Part shown: positions 39,888-47,714 of the stretch, piece after piece
Layout of the letters: each line of letters starts with the position of its first letter
Position numbering within the stretch: position 1 is the first letter of the stretch
Origin: a virus
Reading direction: 5' to 3' (one strand)
Length of the DNA stretch: 50,358 bases
Virus record (IMG/VR): IMGVR_UViG_3300030106_006546
Coordinates: 1-50,358 of that record
Translations under genes and position numbers: made by a program
Notes under the pieces: generated by a model
Databases searched by the model: none
The model's input: only the letters and a program-made list of their open reading frames with translations
Told to the model about the DNA's origin: nothing

Positions 39888-39943
39888 CTTGACTGATGAG
39901 CCTGGTTGGTTACCAGGCGAAACGCTCTTCGGAGCGTCTCAAG
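39888..39943 (+). ncRNA. Type I hammerhead ribozyme 1
   Basis: Every conserved element is present. Stem I is CTTGA (39888-39892) / TCAAG (39939-39943). Core CTGATGA is at 39893-39899. Stem II is GCCTGGT (39900-39906) / ACCAGGC (39912-39918), 7 bp with a TGGTT loop. GAAA is at 39919-39922. Stem III is CGCTC / GAGCG (39923-39927 with 39932-39936) with a TTCG tetraloop and an A-T closing pair. The cleavage triplet is GTC at 39936-39938. Predicted cut: after 39938, leaving a 33-nt 5'-OH leader before the ATG at 39972. It starts 10 nt after the previous stop. Confidence 0.92.
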
Positions 39944-39971
39944 AAACCAACAACTGACCTAGGAGGTCACC

Positions 39972-40181
39972 ATGAAAACAACTTTCAACGGCTATCGAAT
40001 CACCATGTTGGCGGATGATCCTGCTGTCCGCCGTGTTGACCGGGAGGCACTTAAAAGTGCTGGTCTCGAGCGACGCTCATTTCAAAGTGAGCTGGAGGCA
40101 CAACTTGAGCTTCACATGAGTGACTTGGACGAGTCACGTTTTTACGTGTCCAAGACTTGGGCGGTGTCAGGGGTGCTTTGA
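39972..40181 (+). CDS. Small early protein between the ribozymes (69 aa)
   Basis: Begins MKTTFNGYRITMLADDPAVR and has REALKSAGLERRSFQSELEAQ. It ends SKTWAVSGVL. An excellent ribosome site (TAGGAGGTCACC) precedes the ATG. Flanked on both sides by hammerhead ribozymes. Function unknown. Confidence 0.7.
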   Translation: MKTTFNGYRITMLADDPAVRRVDREALKSAGLERRSFQSELEAQLELHMSDLDESRFYVSKTWAVSGVL

Positions 40182-40192
40182 ACCGTCTTTGA

Positions 40193-40246
40193 ACCCACTG
40201 ATGAGCTGATGAGATTTCAGCGAAACGCCCACAGGGGCGTCTGGGT
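40193..40246 (+). ncRNA. Type I hammerhead ribozyme 2
   Basis: A second complete hammerhead. Stem I is ACCCA (40193-40197) / TGGGT (40242-40246). Core CTGATGA is at 40198-40204. Stem II is GCTGA / TCAGC (40205-40209 with 40217-40221), with a 7-nt loop. GAAA is at 40222-40225. Stem III is CGCCC / GGGCG (40226-40230 with 40235-40239), with an ACAG loop and an A-T closing pair. The cleavage triplet is GTC at 40239-40241. Predicted cut: after 40241, giving a 28-nt leader before the ATG at 40270. Stems and loops differ from ribozyme 1, so the fold, not the sequence, is conserved. Confidence 0.92.
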
Positions 40247-40269
40247 ACATCAATTTAAGGAGACAAAAC

Positions 40270-40503
40270 ATGAATAGCACAGATCGTTATTGGAGAATGT
40301 GGTGGTCAAGCGGCGCCACCAAGCCCAGCTTCATCTACTCTGAAAAAGACCTGCGAATCGCCGCAAAAAAGTACAACTTTGATGCGGACACGGTCTTGAA
40401 TTATGGCGAGGACTACATGTGGGATGATGGGGTAACACCAAACAGTGAACCGTCAGACGATGAGATTTGGGGTGGTGTCATCGAAGAGCATGACGACAAG
40501 TGA
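40270..40503 (+). CDS. Small early protein after ribozyme 2 (77 aa)
   Basis: Begins MNSTDRYWRMWWSSGATKPS, and has VLNYGEDYMWDDGVTPNSEP with an acidic end (GGVIEEHDDK). Strong AAGGAG ribosome site 7 nt before the ATG. Last gene of the ribozyme operon, followed by an intrinsic terminator. Trp-rich and acidic, without a family I know. Confidence 0.72.
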   Translation: MNSTDRYWRMWWSSGATKPSFIYSEKDLRIAAKKYNFDADTVLNYGEDYMWDDGVTPNSEPSDDEIWGGVIEEHDDK

Positions 40504-40506
40504 TAG

Positions 40507-40531
40507 GGGAGCTACGGCTCCCTCTTTTTTT
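40507..40531 (+). terminator. Rho-independent terminator of the ribozyme operon
   Basis: GGGAGC (40507-40512) TACG GCTCCC (40517-40522), followed by TC and a seven-T run. It ends the plus operon; the convergent minus gene's stop lies inside this hairpin. Confidence 0.9.
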
Positions 40532-40718
40532 GTTTCTTCATCCTCTCAACGTACTCCAAGTACGGCTCCCCATACTTCTTCTCAAACCAGATCGCCCATG
40601 AGTATTTGCCGCTTGGCACCGTAGCACGACGCTTGTGCCATATCGCACGGGCGGCATGATACTTGATCTGCTCTGCCCATTCCCGCTCGTCTTCAGGTGA
40701 GGTCTGCAAGCCCATCAT
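40512..40718 (-). CDS. Small basic hypothetical protein (68 aa)
   Basis: Begins MMGLQTSPEDEREWAEQIKY, with a Trp-rich middle (KYSWAIWFEKKYGEP) and a Lys/Arg-rich end (KKQKKREP). It lies downstream of the methyltransferase gene and is probably co-transcribed with the replication cluster. Function unknown. Confidence 0.6.
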   Translation of the reverse strand: MMGLQTSPEDEREWAEQIKYHAARAIWHKRRATVPSGKYSWAIWFEKKYGEPYLEYVERMKKQKKREP

Positions 40719-40759
40719 TCAATCCTATTTCCGTTTTGGGTAATCGTCGAACCCTTTTA

Positions 40760-41395
40760 TCAAAATAATGTATGCTGTCTTGTAGATTCGTAAATCCGTT
40801 CACACGCCATATAAAAATACTGCTCTTCTCGTTCTATACCGATAAATGATTTTTTGTTTTCTATACAAGCCACGCCCGTTGTACCGCTCCCCATAAAGGG
40901 ATCAACCACTAAGTCAACGTCAGAAGGTAGCTGGCGTAAACAAAAGCTCATAACACCAACGGGCTTCTGTGTTGGGTGCGTCCTAGGAATATGCTTCTCC
41001 ATCCTAATCATTCCGTTCCACAAGTAATCAATCTTGCGTACAGACTTGTTGAGATTAGTCCATGCCAGCTCACAGTCAGCGAAATCGCCGCTGTTTAACT
41101 TGTTCCATACTAGCCAGCACTTTGTCGGCGGCAGGGGATAGTAGTTTCCGCCAAAAATCACCTGGTATTTAGCCAAAGATCGCGCAAGGGCAATAGCCTC
41201 ACCTGCTATCTCGTCATCCCAGCCTAGGTTATCGTGAACGGCTGGAATGCCTTTACGCCTAGGACGCTTATCACCTCGCGTCTCCCCTATGCCATATGGC
41301 GGATCAGTAACTAGGGCATCAAAATGGCCTATGGTTGGTAATATATCTACACAGTCGCCTAGATATAGAGTGGCGCTATCGATGATTTCTTTCAT
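40760..41395 (-). CDS. DNA adenine-N6 or cytosine-N4 methyltransferase (211 aa)
   Basis: DPPY catalytic motif at residues 31-34, HPTQKPV at 140-146, and the cofactor loop DPFMGSGT at 165-172. The order DPPY then FxGxG fits a beta-class N-methyltransferase of restriction or orphan type. There is no restriction endonuclease beside it. Likely protects or marks phage DNA. It lies 57 nt downstream of the exonuclease gene in the minus operon. Confidence 0.92.
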   Translation of the reverse strand: MKEIIDSATLYLGDCVDILPTIGHFDALVTDPPYGIGETRGDKRPRRKGIPAVHDNLGWDDEIAGEAIALARSLAKYQVIFGGNYYPLPPTKCWLVWNKLNSGDFADCELAWTNLNKSVRKIDYLWNGMIRMEKHIPRTHPTQKPVGVMSFCLRQLPSDVDLVVDPFMGSGTTGVACIENKKSFIGIEREEQYFYMACERIYESTRQHTLF

Positions 41396-41451
41396 GTCTT
41401 AGCGCCCTAACGCCATCAATTTTGAAAAAAATCAAAAGACTGTAACATCGG

Positions 41452-42225
41452 CTACCACAAATCATTGATATCGAACTCAGTGACTCCCTCGACATTAAAA
41501 GGTCGATAGATTCCCGCCTCCACACATGCCAACCCTACCGCTAACGCTTGCTCGTTTTGAGCATCACCATACGCAATCGCCTCCTCTGACAACGTATAGA
41601 CGGCGAAGGGGTACGGGTGTGTTTTCTCCTGCGCTAAGAAGTAGAACCGCTCCGTGGGCAAACCGACCGCCCTACACCCTGCCAAGTAGAATGCCGCTTG
41701 TTGGTGGTATCGGAAGGTGTTGATCGCGCCACGGAAGCCACGGGGTGAGGCGTCCCGGCAGGTTTTGAGATCCCAGATGTCGGACCCGGTGTGCCAGTCG
41801 AGCTTCCCTTTACATTGTTGATTGTTCCACATGAAACAAATCGTCAGCTCTACGTGGTGATCAGGCTGGGGAATATGGTCGCGCACAACCTCTCGTCGCT
41901 CCATGCATAAATCGTACAGGTCTTGCTTGACGGGTGTGCGATCACCCACAGTCTCAAGCCACTCAGCGTACTCTGCCTTACCAGCCTTGGTGCGCCGATC
42001 GACGACTGGCTCAATGGCGTACTCATCGAAAAACTTGTGATGCTCCAAGAACACGGAGTGCTGCACACGGCCCTCGAGGAGCGCAGGGGTCTCTTTGAAC
42101 ACGCCGTGCTTCCAAGTGTAAGGACACTTGGCGAGCGATGTCAGGTCATGACTACGCCACGCAGGGATCGATTCATAGGTGGGGTAGTCCAGGTTCTCGT
42201 AAATGCCCGGTTTGAAGTCCATCAT
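41452..42225 (-). CDS. RecE-like PD-(D/E)XK exonuclease (257 aa)
   Basis: Catalytic pattern GKLDWHTG, with D143, then WDLKT (D152-x-K154). An upstream GRVQHSVFLE and a YHQQAAFYLAG helix complete the RecE-like (DUF3799) nuclease fold. It would process double-stranded ends for phage recombination together with a strand-annealing or binding protein. It overlaps the DUF3310 gene by 4 nt and is part of the operon starting at 43172. Confidence 0.85.
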   Translation of the reverse strand: MMDFKPGIYENLDYPTYESIPAWRSHDLTSLAKCPYTWKHGVFKETPALLEGRVQHSVFLEHHKFFDEYAIEPVVDRRTKAGKAEYAEWLETVGDRTPVKQDLYDLCMERREVVRDHIPQPDHHVELTICFMWNNQQCKGKLDWHTGSDIWDLKTCRDASPRGFRGAINTFRYHQQAAFYLAGCRAVGLPTERFYFLAQEKTHPYPFAVYTLSEEAIAYGDAQNEQALAVGLACVEAGIYRPFNVEGVTEFDINDLW

Positions 42226-42482
42226 TTTTTCTTCTTTTTACGTGGGTCATCACCCATGCTGAAACGCAAGTACCAGATGCTCTTTGCCTTGTCTTGATTG
42301 GCATCGCCCTTTTTGCCCGCGCGCCAGACGTATTTGAAGCTTGCAATCTCCGCATACTCTCGAACGCGCTTGAGGCCGTAGGCCGATATCATGGCATCGA
42401 TACACTCCACCTCCCCCGACGCATAATGGGAAGGTGAGTTGATCATGTCGTTGTTCTCGACGGGGGGTTTTTTGGTCATCAT
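42222..42482 (-). CDS. DUF3310 (SaV-like) protein (86 aa)
   Basis: NSPSHYASGEVECIDAMISA, a FKYVWRAGKKGDANQDKAKS core and the IWYLRF end match DUF3310 phage proteins. The C-terminal RKKKKK run is basic. The role is unknown; members sit in replication or nucleotide-metabolism operons. The genes in this operon are tightly packed. Confidence 0.88.
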   Translation of the reverse strand: MMTKKPPVENNDMINSPSHYASGEVECIDAMISAYGLKRVREYAEIASFKYVWRAGKKGDANQDKAKSIWYLRFSMGDDPRKKKKK

Positions 42483-42485
42483 AAT

Positions 42486-43172
42486 TTAAAACGGGATGTC
42501 ATCTTCTTCGAAGGGGTCAGCCTCTTCTGGCTCACTCACCACTACCTTATCGCCGCCTTTTGCCTTGGCTGCTTGCACTTCGAAGCATGCAGGTACAGGC
42601 TCTTTACCCACCTCATCGCAACCTGCGATTTGCCATTTCATAAACGCGGGCAGCTCATCGAGGATGTCACACATCGCTTTGCTTTCGGCCGTTGATTCGC
42701 CTGTCCATTCTTTACAATATTCATCCAGGTCGAAAATGACGGCCTTATTTTCTGTCTCGACACGCTTGGGTCCGCCATCGGCGCAAAACACACCTGTGAC
42801 TTTATCGCGTCCACCACTGGTGAGTCCAACCGACACCTTGCAGGTCACACCCAAAATTTTGGTGATGTCAAAGCCCTCGAGCTCTTTGTCGGTGAAGGGT
42901 TTGTTCCGCCAGTTCTGCAAAATGTTTCGCAACGCGGCCCGCTCATGAAGGCTCAACGTGTATTTATGTGAGATGGACATGGGGCGATCGTCATCCATCC
43001 TCAGTTCGGGCAGCTCCCAAAACAACCAGACGCTATGCTGTTTTTTCAGCTCCCCTTGAAACTCATTCATGGTTGTACCCGCATCGACGATTTTGTAACA
43101 GATCGCGTTGTGCGTTCCCTGTGGGACTTGCTGGTAATCACCCGCCCCGGTGTCTGCTGCGACGATTGGCAT
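42486..43172 (-). CDS. SSB-like phage replication/recombination protein (228 aa)
   Basis: I chose the ATG at 43172 because AAGGAG lies 7 nt upstream. The protein starts MPIVAADTGAGDYQQVPQGT. It ends with an acidic tail, EADPFEEDDIPF, the typical partner-binding tip of SSB proteins. The middle has beta segments (VWLFWELPE, SISHKYTLSLHERAALRN) of the kind seen in phage SSB-like proteins. It likely coats ssDNA and feeds the exonuclease, by inference. Confidence 0.75.
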   Translation of the reverse strand: MPIVAADTGAGDYQQVPQGTHNAICYKIVDAGTTMNEFQGELKKQHSVWLFWELPELRMDDDRPMSISHKYTLSLHERAALRNILQNWRNKPFTDKELEGFDITKILGVTCKVSVGLTSGGRDKVTGVFCADGGPKRVETENKAVIFDLDEYCKEWTGESTAESKAMCDILDELPAFMKWQIAGCDEVGKEPVPACFEVQAAKAKGGDKVVVSEPEEADPFEEDDIPF

Positions 43173-43247
43173 CAAATTGCTCCTTGTGTAAATGTAAAAA
43201 TTTGCAGTAGTATGCACAGCTCTACACTTCTCGTAAAGGAAAAATTG
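43173..43247. promoter_or_regulatory. Divergent promoter region between SSB-like and primase-helicase genes
   Basis: 75-nt AT-rich gap with TTGTGT and TAGTAT elements 18 nt apart on the plus strand, and AAGG sites before both starts. It contains TTTGCA but no CGACACGG box. It probably drives both replication operons; the elements are weak matches. Confidence 0.35.
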
Positions 43248-45440
43248 ATGGGACTGAAAAACGTAAGGGCTGGGCCAAGCAAAAATATGGCCCGTCCGTT
43301 GTCGCAATCCTTACGCGATGACTTTGTCGATTTTTTAGCCAGCCATCACATGGAGTTTGACCCGAAAGAGGGTTTGGTCGAGCACGGTCGCGGTAAAGCT
43401 TGGAGTGCATACGGGGGCCGCGCACGCAAAGACAAGGGGTGGTATTTATTGTTTTTGCATCAAGAGAGTCCGCTTGGGCTTTGTTTTGATTGGCGTGAGG
43501 GTGATCATCCGATCGCACGCTGGTCTCCCGATGGGCGCGAAGACTTGACCGATGAAGAGCGAGAGCGTGAGCGACAGCTCATAGAGCAAGCGCGCAAGGA
43601 GTACCTCGAGAAGTTGGCCAAACAACACGCAGAGGTCGCCAAAGAGTGTCGCAGAATCTGGAAACAAGCGGCGCCGTGCAAAGACCATCCTTACCTGGAG
43701 CGCAAGAAGGTAGCAAACCACGGACTCAAGGTTTCGCTTGGTCCTGATTTTGATGGCTATCTTATACTGCCCTATCGCGATGAAACCAAGCACATCGTCA
43801 CACTGAGTTACATTCCGCCTGAACCGGGCGAGCAAAAGTGGTGGCATAAGGGTGCGAAGCGCAAAGGCACCTACGCCCTCATCGGTCCTGAGCTTTTACG
43901 CTACGAGCCAGAGCGCATCAATTATGTTGAGGGGTATGCTACGGGCGCCAGTTGGTATGAGCATGTCGGTGAGGCCGAGCCCGTAGTCATCACGGGGGAT
44001 GCCAATGGCATGATCGATGTGCCGAAACTGTTTGCCGCTTGGTATCCTGACGCAACCCATGTATTTATTGCAGACAACGATGAAAATGAGACGGGACAGA
44101 AAGCGGCACAAGCGGGCGCCAATGAGGTCAAGCTTGTGGGTGGTAGTGCCGAGATCATCGTGCCTGGTGAGGTGGGCCAAGACTTCAACGATGTGGTTAA
44201 TCAACCAAGCATCGAGGGTGAGATCATACCCAAAGATCATCGCGCAATGGCTGAGGTCATCGATTACGCCGCGCTACCGAAGGGTAGCCGCCTTATGCAG
44301 AGCAAAGAGAATTATGCGGTGTTGCTTGAGAAAAATGAGATCGACGTGGCGTACAACGTCATCAAAAAAGAGATGGAGATCGACATACCAGGCATGCGCT
44401 TCATCAACGACCTACAAGAGGATGCGATGCTGGCGGAGCTTGAGAACCGTTGCATAAAAGAAATGCTCCCACACGAACGGATGCGGGTGAATTTGCCGCT
44501 TCTGGCAAGGGAACACAACCCGGTCAAAGACTGGATGGAAAGCGTTCCGTGGGATGGCACAAAGCGCATACAGCAGTTGCTTGACACCGTGGACGCAGAA
44601 GACAACCCACTCAAAGAGATGCTGATGCGTAAATGGCTGGCCGGGTGTGCGGCCGTCGCCTGTTTGCCTGAAGGCGCCAACCTGGAGGGCGTGCTGATTT
44701 TTGTTGGAAGACAAGCCATCGGTAAGACGCAATGGATGAAGTCTCTGGCGCCAAACAAAGACTGGCTCCTGGAGGGCGCCACGCTGAACCCTAGCGATAA
44801 GGACAGCGTTAAGCACTGCGTGAGTCATTGGATTGTGGAGCTGGGTGAGCTCGGTAGCACCTTCAAAAAAGCCGACATCGATCAGCTCAAGGCCTTTCTG
44901 ACCAAATCAAAGGATGAGCTGCGACTGCCCTATGGTCGAAGCTTCAGCCGTTATCAGCGCCGCACGGCTTTTTATGGGTCGGTAAACGAGCGTGAGTTCT
45001 TGGTCGATCCCACGGGCAACCGACGCTTTTGGGTGATACATGTCAACAAGATAAATTTTCACCACGGTCTGAACATGCAACAGATTTGGGCGGAGGTTTT
45101 GCATGAGGTGCATCAAGGTGGGGAGACCTGGTTCTTGACCAGTGAGGAGCGTGAGCGGTTACAGGCGAGTAATGAGAACTCGAGGACACAGAGTGTGGTG
45201 GAGGATTTGCTTTTGCAGCAGGTGGACTTCGAGGGAGTAAATACAAAGCCCGTTCAGATGGCCAAGCTGCTCACCGACTTGGGGGTGCGCTCGCCGCGGA
45301 TGAGCGATTACAAAGAGGCGAGTCGTATATTACAGGAGCGTGGGATTAAACCCAGAAAGTCGCATGGCAAGAAAATATACGACGTTCAGTACGAACCTGT
45401 AGATACCCCCACTGTACCCCGCTCTACCCCCGACTGGTGA
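43248..45440 (+). CDS. Primase-helicase: TOPRIM plus VirE-type ATPase (730 aa)
   Basis: I used the ATG at 43248 with AAGGA upstream. The N-terminal half has a TOPRIM-like fold with VEGY (E228) and the acidic pair D275/D277 in IADNDEN, for primer synthesis. The C-terminal half is a virulence-associated-E ATPase: Walker A GRQAIGKT (residues 487-494), Walker B-like IVELGEL (about 529-535). Further on are LPYGRSFSRYQRRTAFYGS and LVDPTGNRRFW. It would unwind and prime phage DNA; it lies opposite the SSB gene. Confidence 0.92.
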   Translation: MGLKNVRAGPSKNMARPLSQSLRDDFVDFLASHHMEFDPKEGLVEHGRGKAWSAYGGRARKDKGWYLLFLHQESPLGLCFDWREGDHPIARWSPDGREDLTDEERERERQLIEQARKEYLEKLAKQHAEVAKECRRIWKQAAPCKDHPYLERKKVANHGLKVSLGPDFDGYLILPYRDETKHIVTLSYIPPEPGEQKWWHKGAKRKGTYALIGPELLRYEPERINYVEGYATGASWYEHVGEAEPVVITGDANGMIDVPKLFAAWYPDATHVFIADNDENETGQKAAQAGANEVKLVGGSAEIIVPGEVGQDFNDVVNQPSIEGEIIPKDHRAMAEVIDYAALPKGSRLMQSKENYAVLLEKNEIDVAYNVIKKEMEIDIPGMRFINDLQEDAMLAELENRCIKEMLPHERMRVNLPLLAREHNPVKDWMESVPWDGTKRIQQLLDTVDAEDNPLKEMLMRKWLAGCAAVACLPEGANLEGVLIFVGRQAIGKTQWMKSLAPNKDWLLEGATLNPSDKDSVKHCVSHWIVELGELGSTFKKADIDQLKAFLTKSKDELRLPYGRSFSRYQRRTAFYGSVNEREFLVDPTGNRRFWVIHVNKINFHHGLNMQQIWAEVLHEVHQGGETWFLTSEERERLQASNENSRTQSVVEDLLLQQVDFEGVNTKPVQMAKLLTDLGVRSPRMSDYKEASRILQERGIKPRKSHGKKIYDVQYEPVDTPTVPRSTPDW

Positions 45441-45696
45441 AGGGGGTGAGGTGCTGTACCCCCTATACCCCATTGCGAAATCTTTGAAAGCTATATTCTA
45501 CGCGGGTCTCGAGCATGGGGGGGGTGGGGTATAGTAGTTCTAATGATTATTGTATTTATATATATACTGTAAAAAAGGGCCATATTTAGCCAAAAAAGAC
45601 GTGTATTTCATATCTCCTAGTATAAGGCCGAAAAAAGGCACCCTACCCCACCCCGTGGTGAAAAAGGATGATGTATTACAATGAAAGGGCAAAGCT
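45441..45696. other. Non-coding region with alternative pairing elements
   Basis: No gene visible. A G-run, CATGGGGGGGGTGGGGTATAG, occurs at 45514-45534. The segment GGGGTGGGGTA (45521-45531) can pair perfectly with TACCCCACCCC (45644-45654), while TGGGGTATAG (45525-45534) can pair with CTATACCCCA (45463-45472). The stems are mutually exclusive, so this could be a switch or attenuator ahead of the small-terminase operon. Confidence 0.4.
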
Positions 45697-45879
45697 ATGT
45701 TTTTAAACTTTACTCAATGGCGGTACGAGAATGACTGCGAGCGGGAGGCCTGGGGGCAACCTCGACTGTCTGAGGCAGAGGCGCTGAAATTATTCGAACA
45801 ACTGAAGGTGAGCGGATGGCTGACAAACCAAACGGAACAGCAAAGCGAGGAAGGCCACGCAAAGAGCGAAAAGCGTTAG
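45697..45879 (+). CDS. Small helical protein overlapping small terminase (60 aa)
   Basis: Begins MFLNFTQWRYENDCEREAWG, with LSEAEALKLFEQLKVSGWLT. It overlaps the terminase small subunit start by 64 nt in another frame. It has an AAAGGG ribosome site and a charged, helix-forming sequence. Plausible but unproven, since the overlap is rather long. Confidence 0.5.
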   Translation: MFLNFTQWRYENDCEREAWGQPRLSEAEALKLFEQLKVSGWLTNQTEQQSEEGHAKSEKR

Positions 45880-46352
45880 TCGAGACGCCGCTTCAGTTCG
45901 AGGCGGATGATGAGGCGGGCATCACTGAAATGCAGACGAGCTTTGTGTGGCATTACACGGAGGGTGCATGCGGGCAGACGGAAGCCGCCAGGCGTGCAGG
46001 GTTTGCGTTCCCAGCATCCGCTGCAACCAAGATGCTCGACGGCAAGACGTTCCCGAAAGTCACACGCGCGGTGCGAGTCAAGCAAGATGAACTTCGCGAA
46101 AAGTATGCGGTGACACCACAAAAGACGGGCGCGATGTTATGGAAAATCGCAGAGACTAGCTTTGAGAATGGCGCGTACAACGCCGCGGTGAGTGCGGTCA
46201 AAGAGTTGAACCAGCTCGCCGGGCTGACAATCCATCGCAGTCAGAATCTCAACATCAACGCCGATTTGCAGAAGATGACAAAGGACGACATCAAGCAACG
46301 GCTGAACGAGTTGCTTGGGGTGGACAGCGAGATGCGGGATCGAGACCATTAA
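45816..46352 (+). CDS. terS: Terminase small subunit (178 aa)
   Basis: The N-terminal basic NGTAKRGRPRKERKALVETP is an AT-hook-like stretch. It is followed by EMQTSFVWHYTEGACGQTEA, RRAGFAFPASAATKML (the helix-turn-helix region typical of Terminase_2 small subunits) and a central coiled-coil segment. It would recognise the packaging site. On the circle it lies about 15 kb upstream of terL, separated by the closing gene and the tail and lysis regions. Confidence 0.85.
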   Translation: MADKPNGTAKRGRPRKERKALVETPLQFEADDEAGITEMQTSFVWHYTEGACGQTEAARRAGFAFPASAATKMLDGKTFPKVTRAVRVKQDELREKYAVTPQKTGAMLWKIAETSFENGAYNAAVSAVKELNQLAGLTIHRSQNLNINADLQKMTKDDIKQRLNELLGVDSEMRDRDH

Positions 46353-46836
46353 CCGAGCCGGGTGGGAAGATGTGGGAAATGAACATTGTTTTCGCCCCTC
46401 GCCCGCTGGCCCCGCCAAAACTACAAAAAAAAACAAAAACTTGCACAAAATCCAAAAAGCATAATGAAATCAATAACTTATGTGCAATATTTTTGTTTGC
46501 GTGACGGTGCGTGTATTGCTTGGCTCTGAGCAGAGGCGATACGGTGGTTTGCCCGGGTGCGCGAACCAATGATCAAGAGCGCGTAGCACGCCCTGTATTG
46601 CCCTGTGTTGCAAAAGCGTGCGTGACCTAAGGAACCCTATGGGGTCAAAAAAACGCCGTCAAATCGCAATACAAAGCGACCCCCGCACCCCCCTAGATCG
46701 CGCCGCCGCATGGCGCTGTAGCTATAGCAAGGTTTGGTACATCCAACCCCCAAAAATCCTCAACGGAATCCATGTTTGACGTCTACCCCCTAGTACGCCA
46801 TCATCAGCTCATAGACGCACTCACGGAAGGCTAATT
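46353..46836. other. Non-coding region, candidate packaging or replication site
   Basis: About 480 bp without a convincing gene. It contains TTGCACA (46441-46447) and TGTGCAA (46481-46487), a perfect 7-bp inverted repeat 33 nt apart and the same heptamers as at the reverse-gene promoter. An A-rich tract, then several GC-rich stretches follow. Its position after the small terminase makes it a candidate packaging or replication site; no direct evidence. Confidence 0.3.
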
Positions 46837-47580
46837 ATGTTTGCTCCAATGAATTCCAGACAGCAATTCCAACAGCCACCCATGCCGCAACAGATGCCGC
46901 AACAGATGCCGCAACAGATGCCGCAACCATTTGGTGGTTTCGGCGGGGGTTTTGGCGGGGGTTTTGGTGGATACGGTAGTCAACAACCCATGCAACAACC
47001 GTTTGGCGGTTTCCGTCCGCAGCCACAGCCTCCACAATTCGGCGGTTTTGGTGGTGGCATGATGCGCCCCATGCCGATGCAACCTCAGCCGATGCCATTT
47101 TTCGGCGGTGGAATGGGCGGTAGGATGATGGATCAGCAACGAATGGGTTCCGCATCTTCTCTTCAGCAAGCATTGCAAGGTACGCTCGGTCAAAGGTTAG
47201 GCTCTCCCTCACCGCAAGCCCCTCAACAGGCTCCGAACACCGCGAGCGAAAGTCAAGCACGACAAGCGTCAGTTGACGCACAAATGCAAGAAGCGCAAGG
47301 CGCAGAACCCGATAGGACTGCGACTATGGCTCGATCCACTGGCGCGCCACCTGGCGGCCCACTACCACCGCGCATGCCTATGCCCATGCCAGTGCGTGGT
47401 GGGCCCGTCATGCCAAGATTTCCGTTTCAACCGCGACGTCCGATGCCTATGCCTATGCGACAGCCTATGCGCCCAACCCTGCGTGGTTTGGGATCAATGG
47501 GTATGCCGATGATGCAATTTAATCGTGGCGGTTTTAATCCGTTTATGAGTCGGCGATTTATGCCTCGAGGATTCTTTTAG
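46837..47580 (+). CDS. Low-complexity Met/Pro/Gln/Gly-rich protein (247 aa)
   Basis: The first half is built of PQQMPQQM and GGFGGGFGGG-type repeats; the middle is Ser/Gln-rich. The last third is PMPMPMRQPMRPTLRG-like and basic. No globular domain can be seen, and such proteins are probably virion-internal or structural. The start at 46837 has a weak GGAAGG site. A long-loop inverted repeat follows it. Confidence 0.65.
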   Translation: MFAPMNSRQQFQQPPMPQQMPQQMPQQMPQPFGGFGGGFGGGFGGYGSQQPMQQPFGGFRPQPQPPQFGGFGGGMMRPMPMQPQPMPFFGGGMGGRMMDQQRMGSASSLQQALQGTLGQRLGSPSPQAPQQAPNTASESQARQASVDAQMQEAQGAEPDRTATMARSTGAPPGGPLPPRMPMPMPVRGGPVMPRFPFQPRRPMPMPMRQPMRPTLRGLGSMGMPMMQFNRGGFNPFMSRRFMPRGFF

Positions 47581-47714
47581 GAACCCTGCCCACCCGGTTT
47601 TTGAAGGAGACAACAAAAACAGAGGAGTGAGCGGGCAGGGTGATTCGGTTGGAGAGCCCTAAGGTATCCTTTTTGTCGGTGTATTTCTAATTTTTTTTTG
47701 CTTACACTCGGCCA
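47581..47714 (+). promoter_or_regulatory. Intergenic region with 8-bp inverted repeat
   Basis: CCCTGCCC (47584-47591) and GGGCAGGG (47633-47640) flank about 40 nt that hold several GAGG-like sites. A T9 run (about 47691-47700) lies just before the next gene. This may be a weak terminator plus a promoter for the resolvase gene; neither is certain. Confidence 0.35.

Noticed and set aside
43035-43247. Longer upstream start for the primase-helicase
   Set aside because: The extension overlaps the divergent SSB-like gene and lacks a ribosome site; ATG at 43248 has AAGGA.
46353-46836. tRNA gene in the gap after small terminase
   Set aside because: No acceptor/T-arm pattern (GGTTCGA-like) could be found.
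47584-47640. Strong terminator after the low-complexity gene
   Set aside because: The loop is about 40 nt and no T-run follows directly; left as an inverted repeat.
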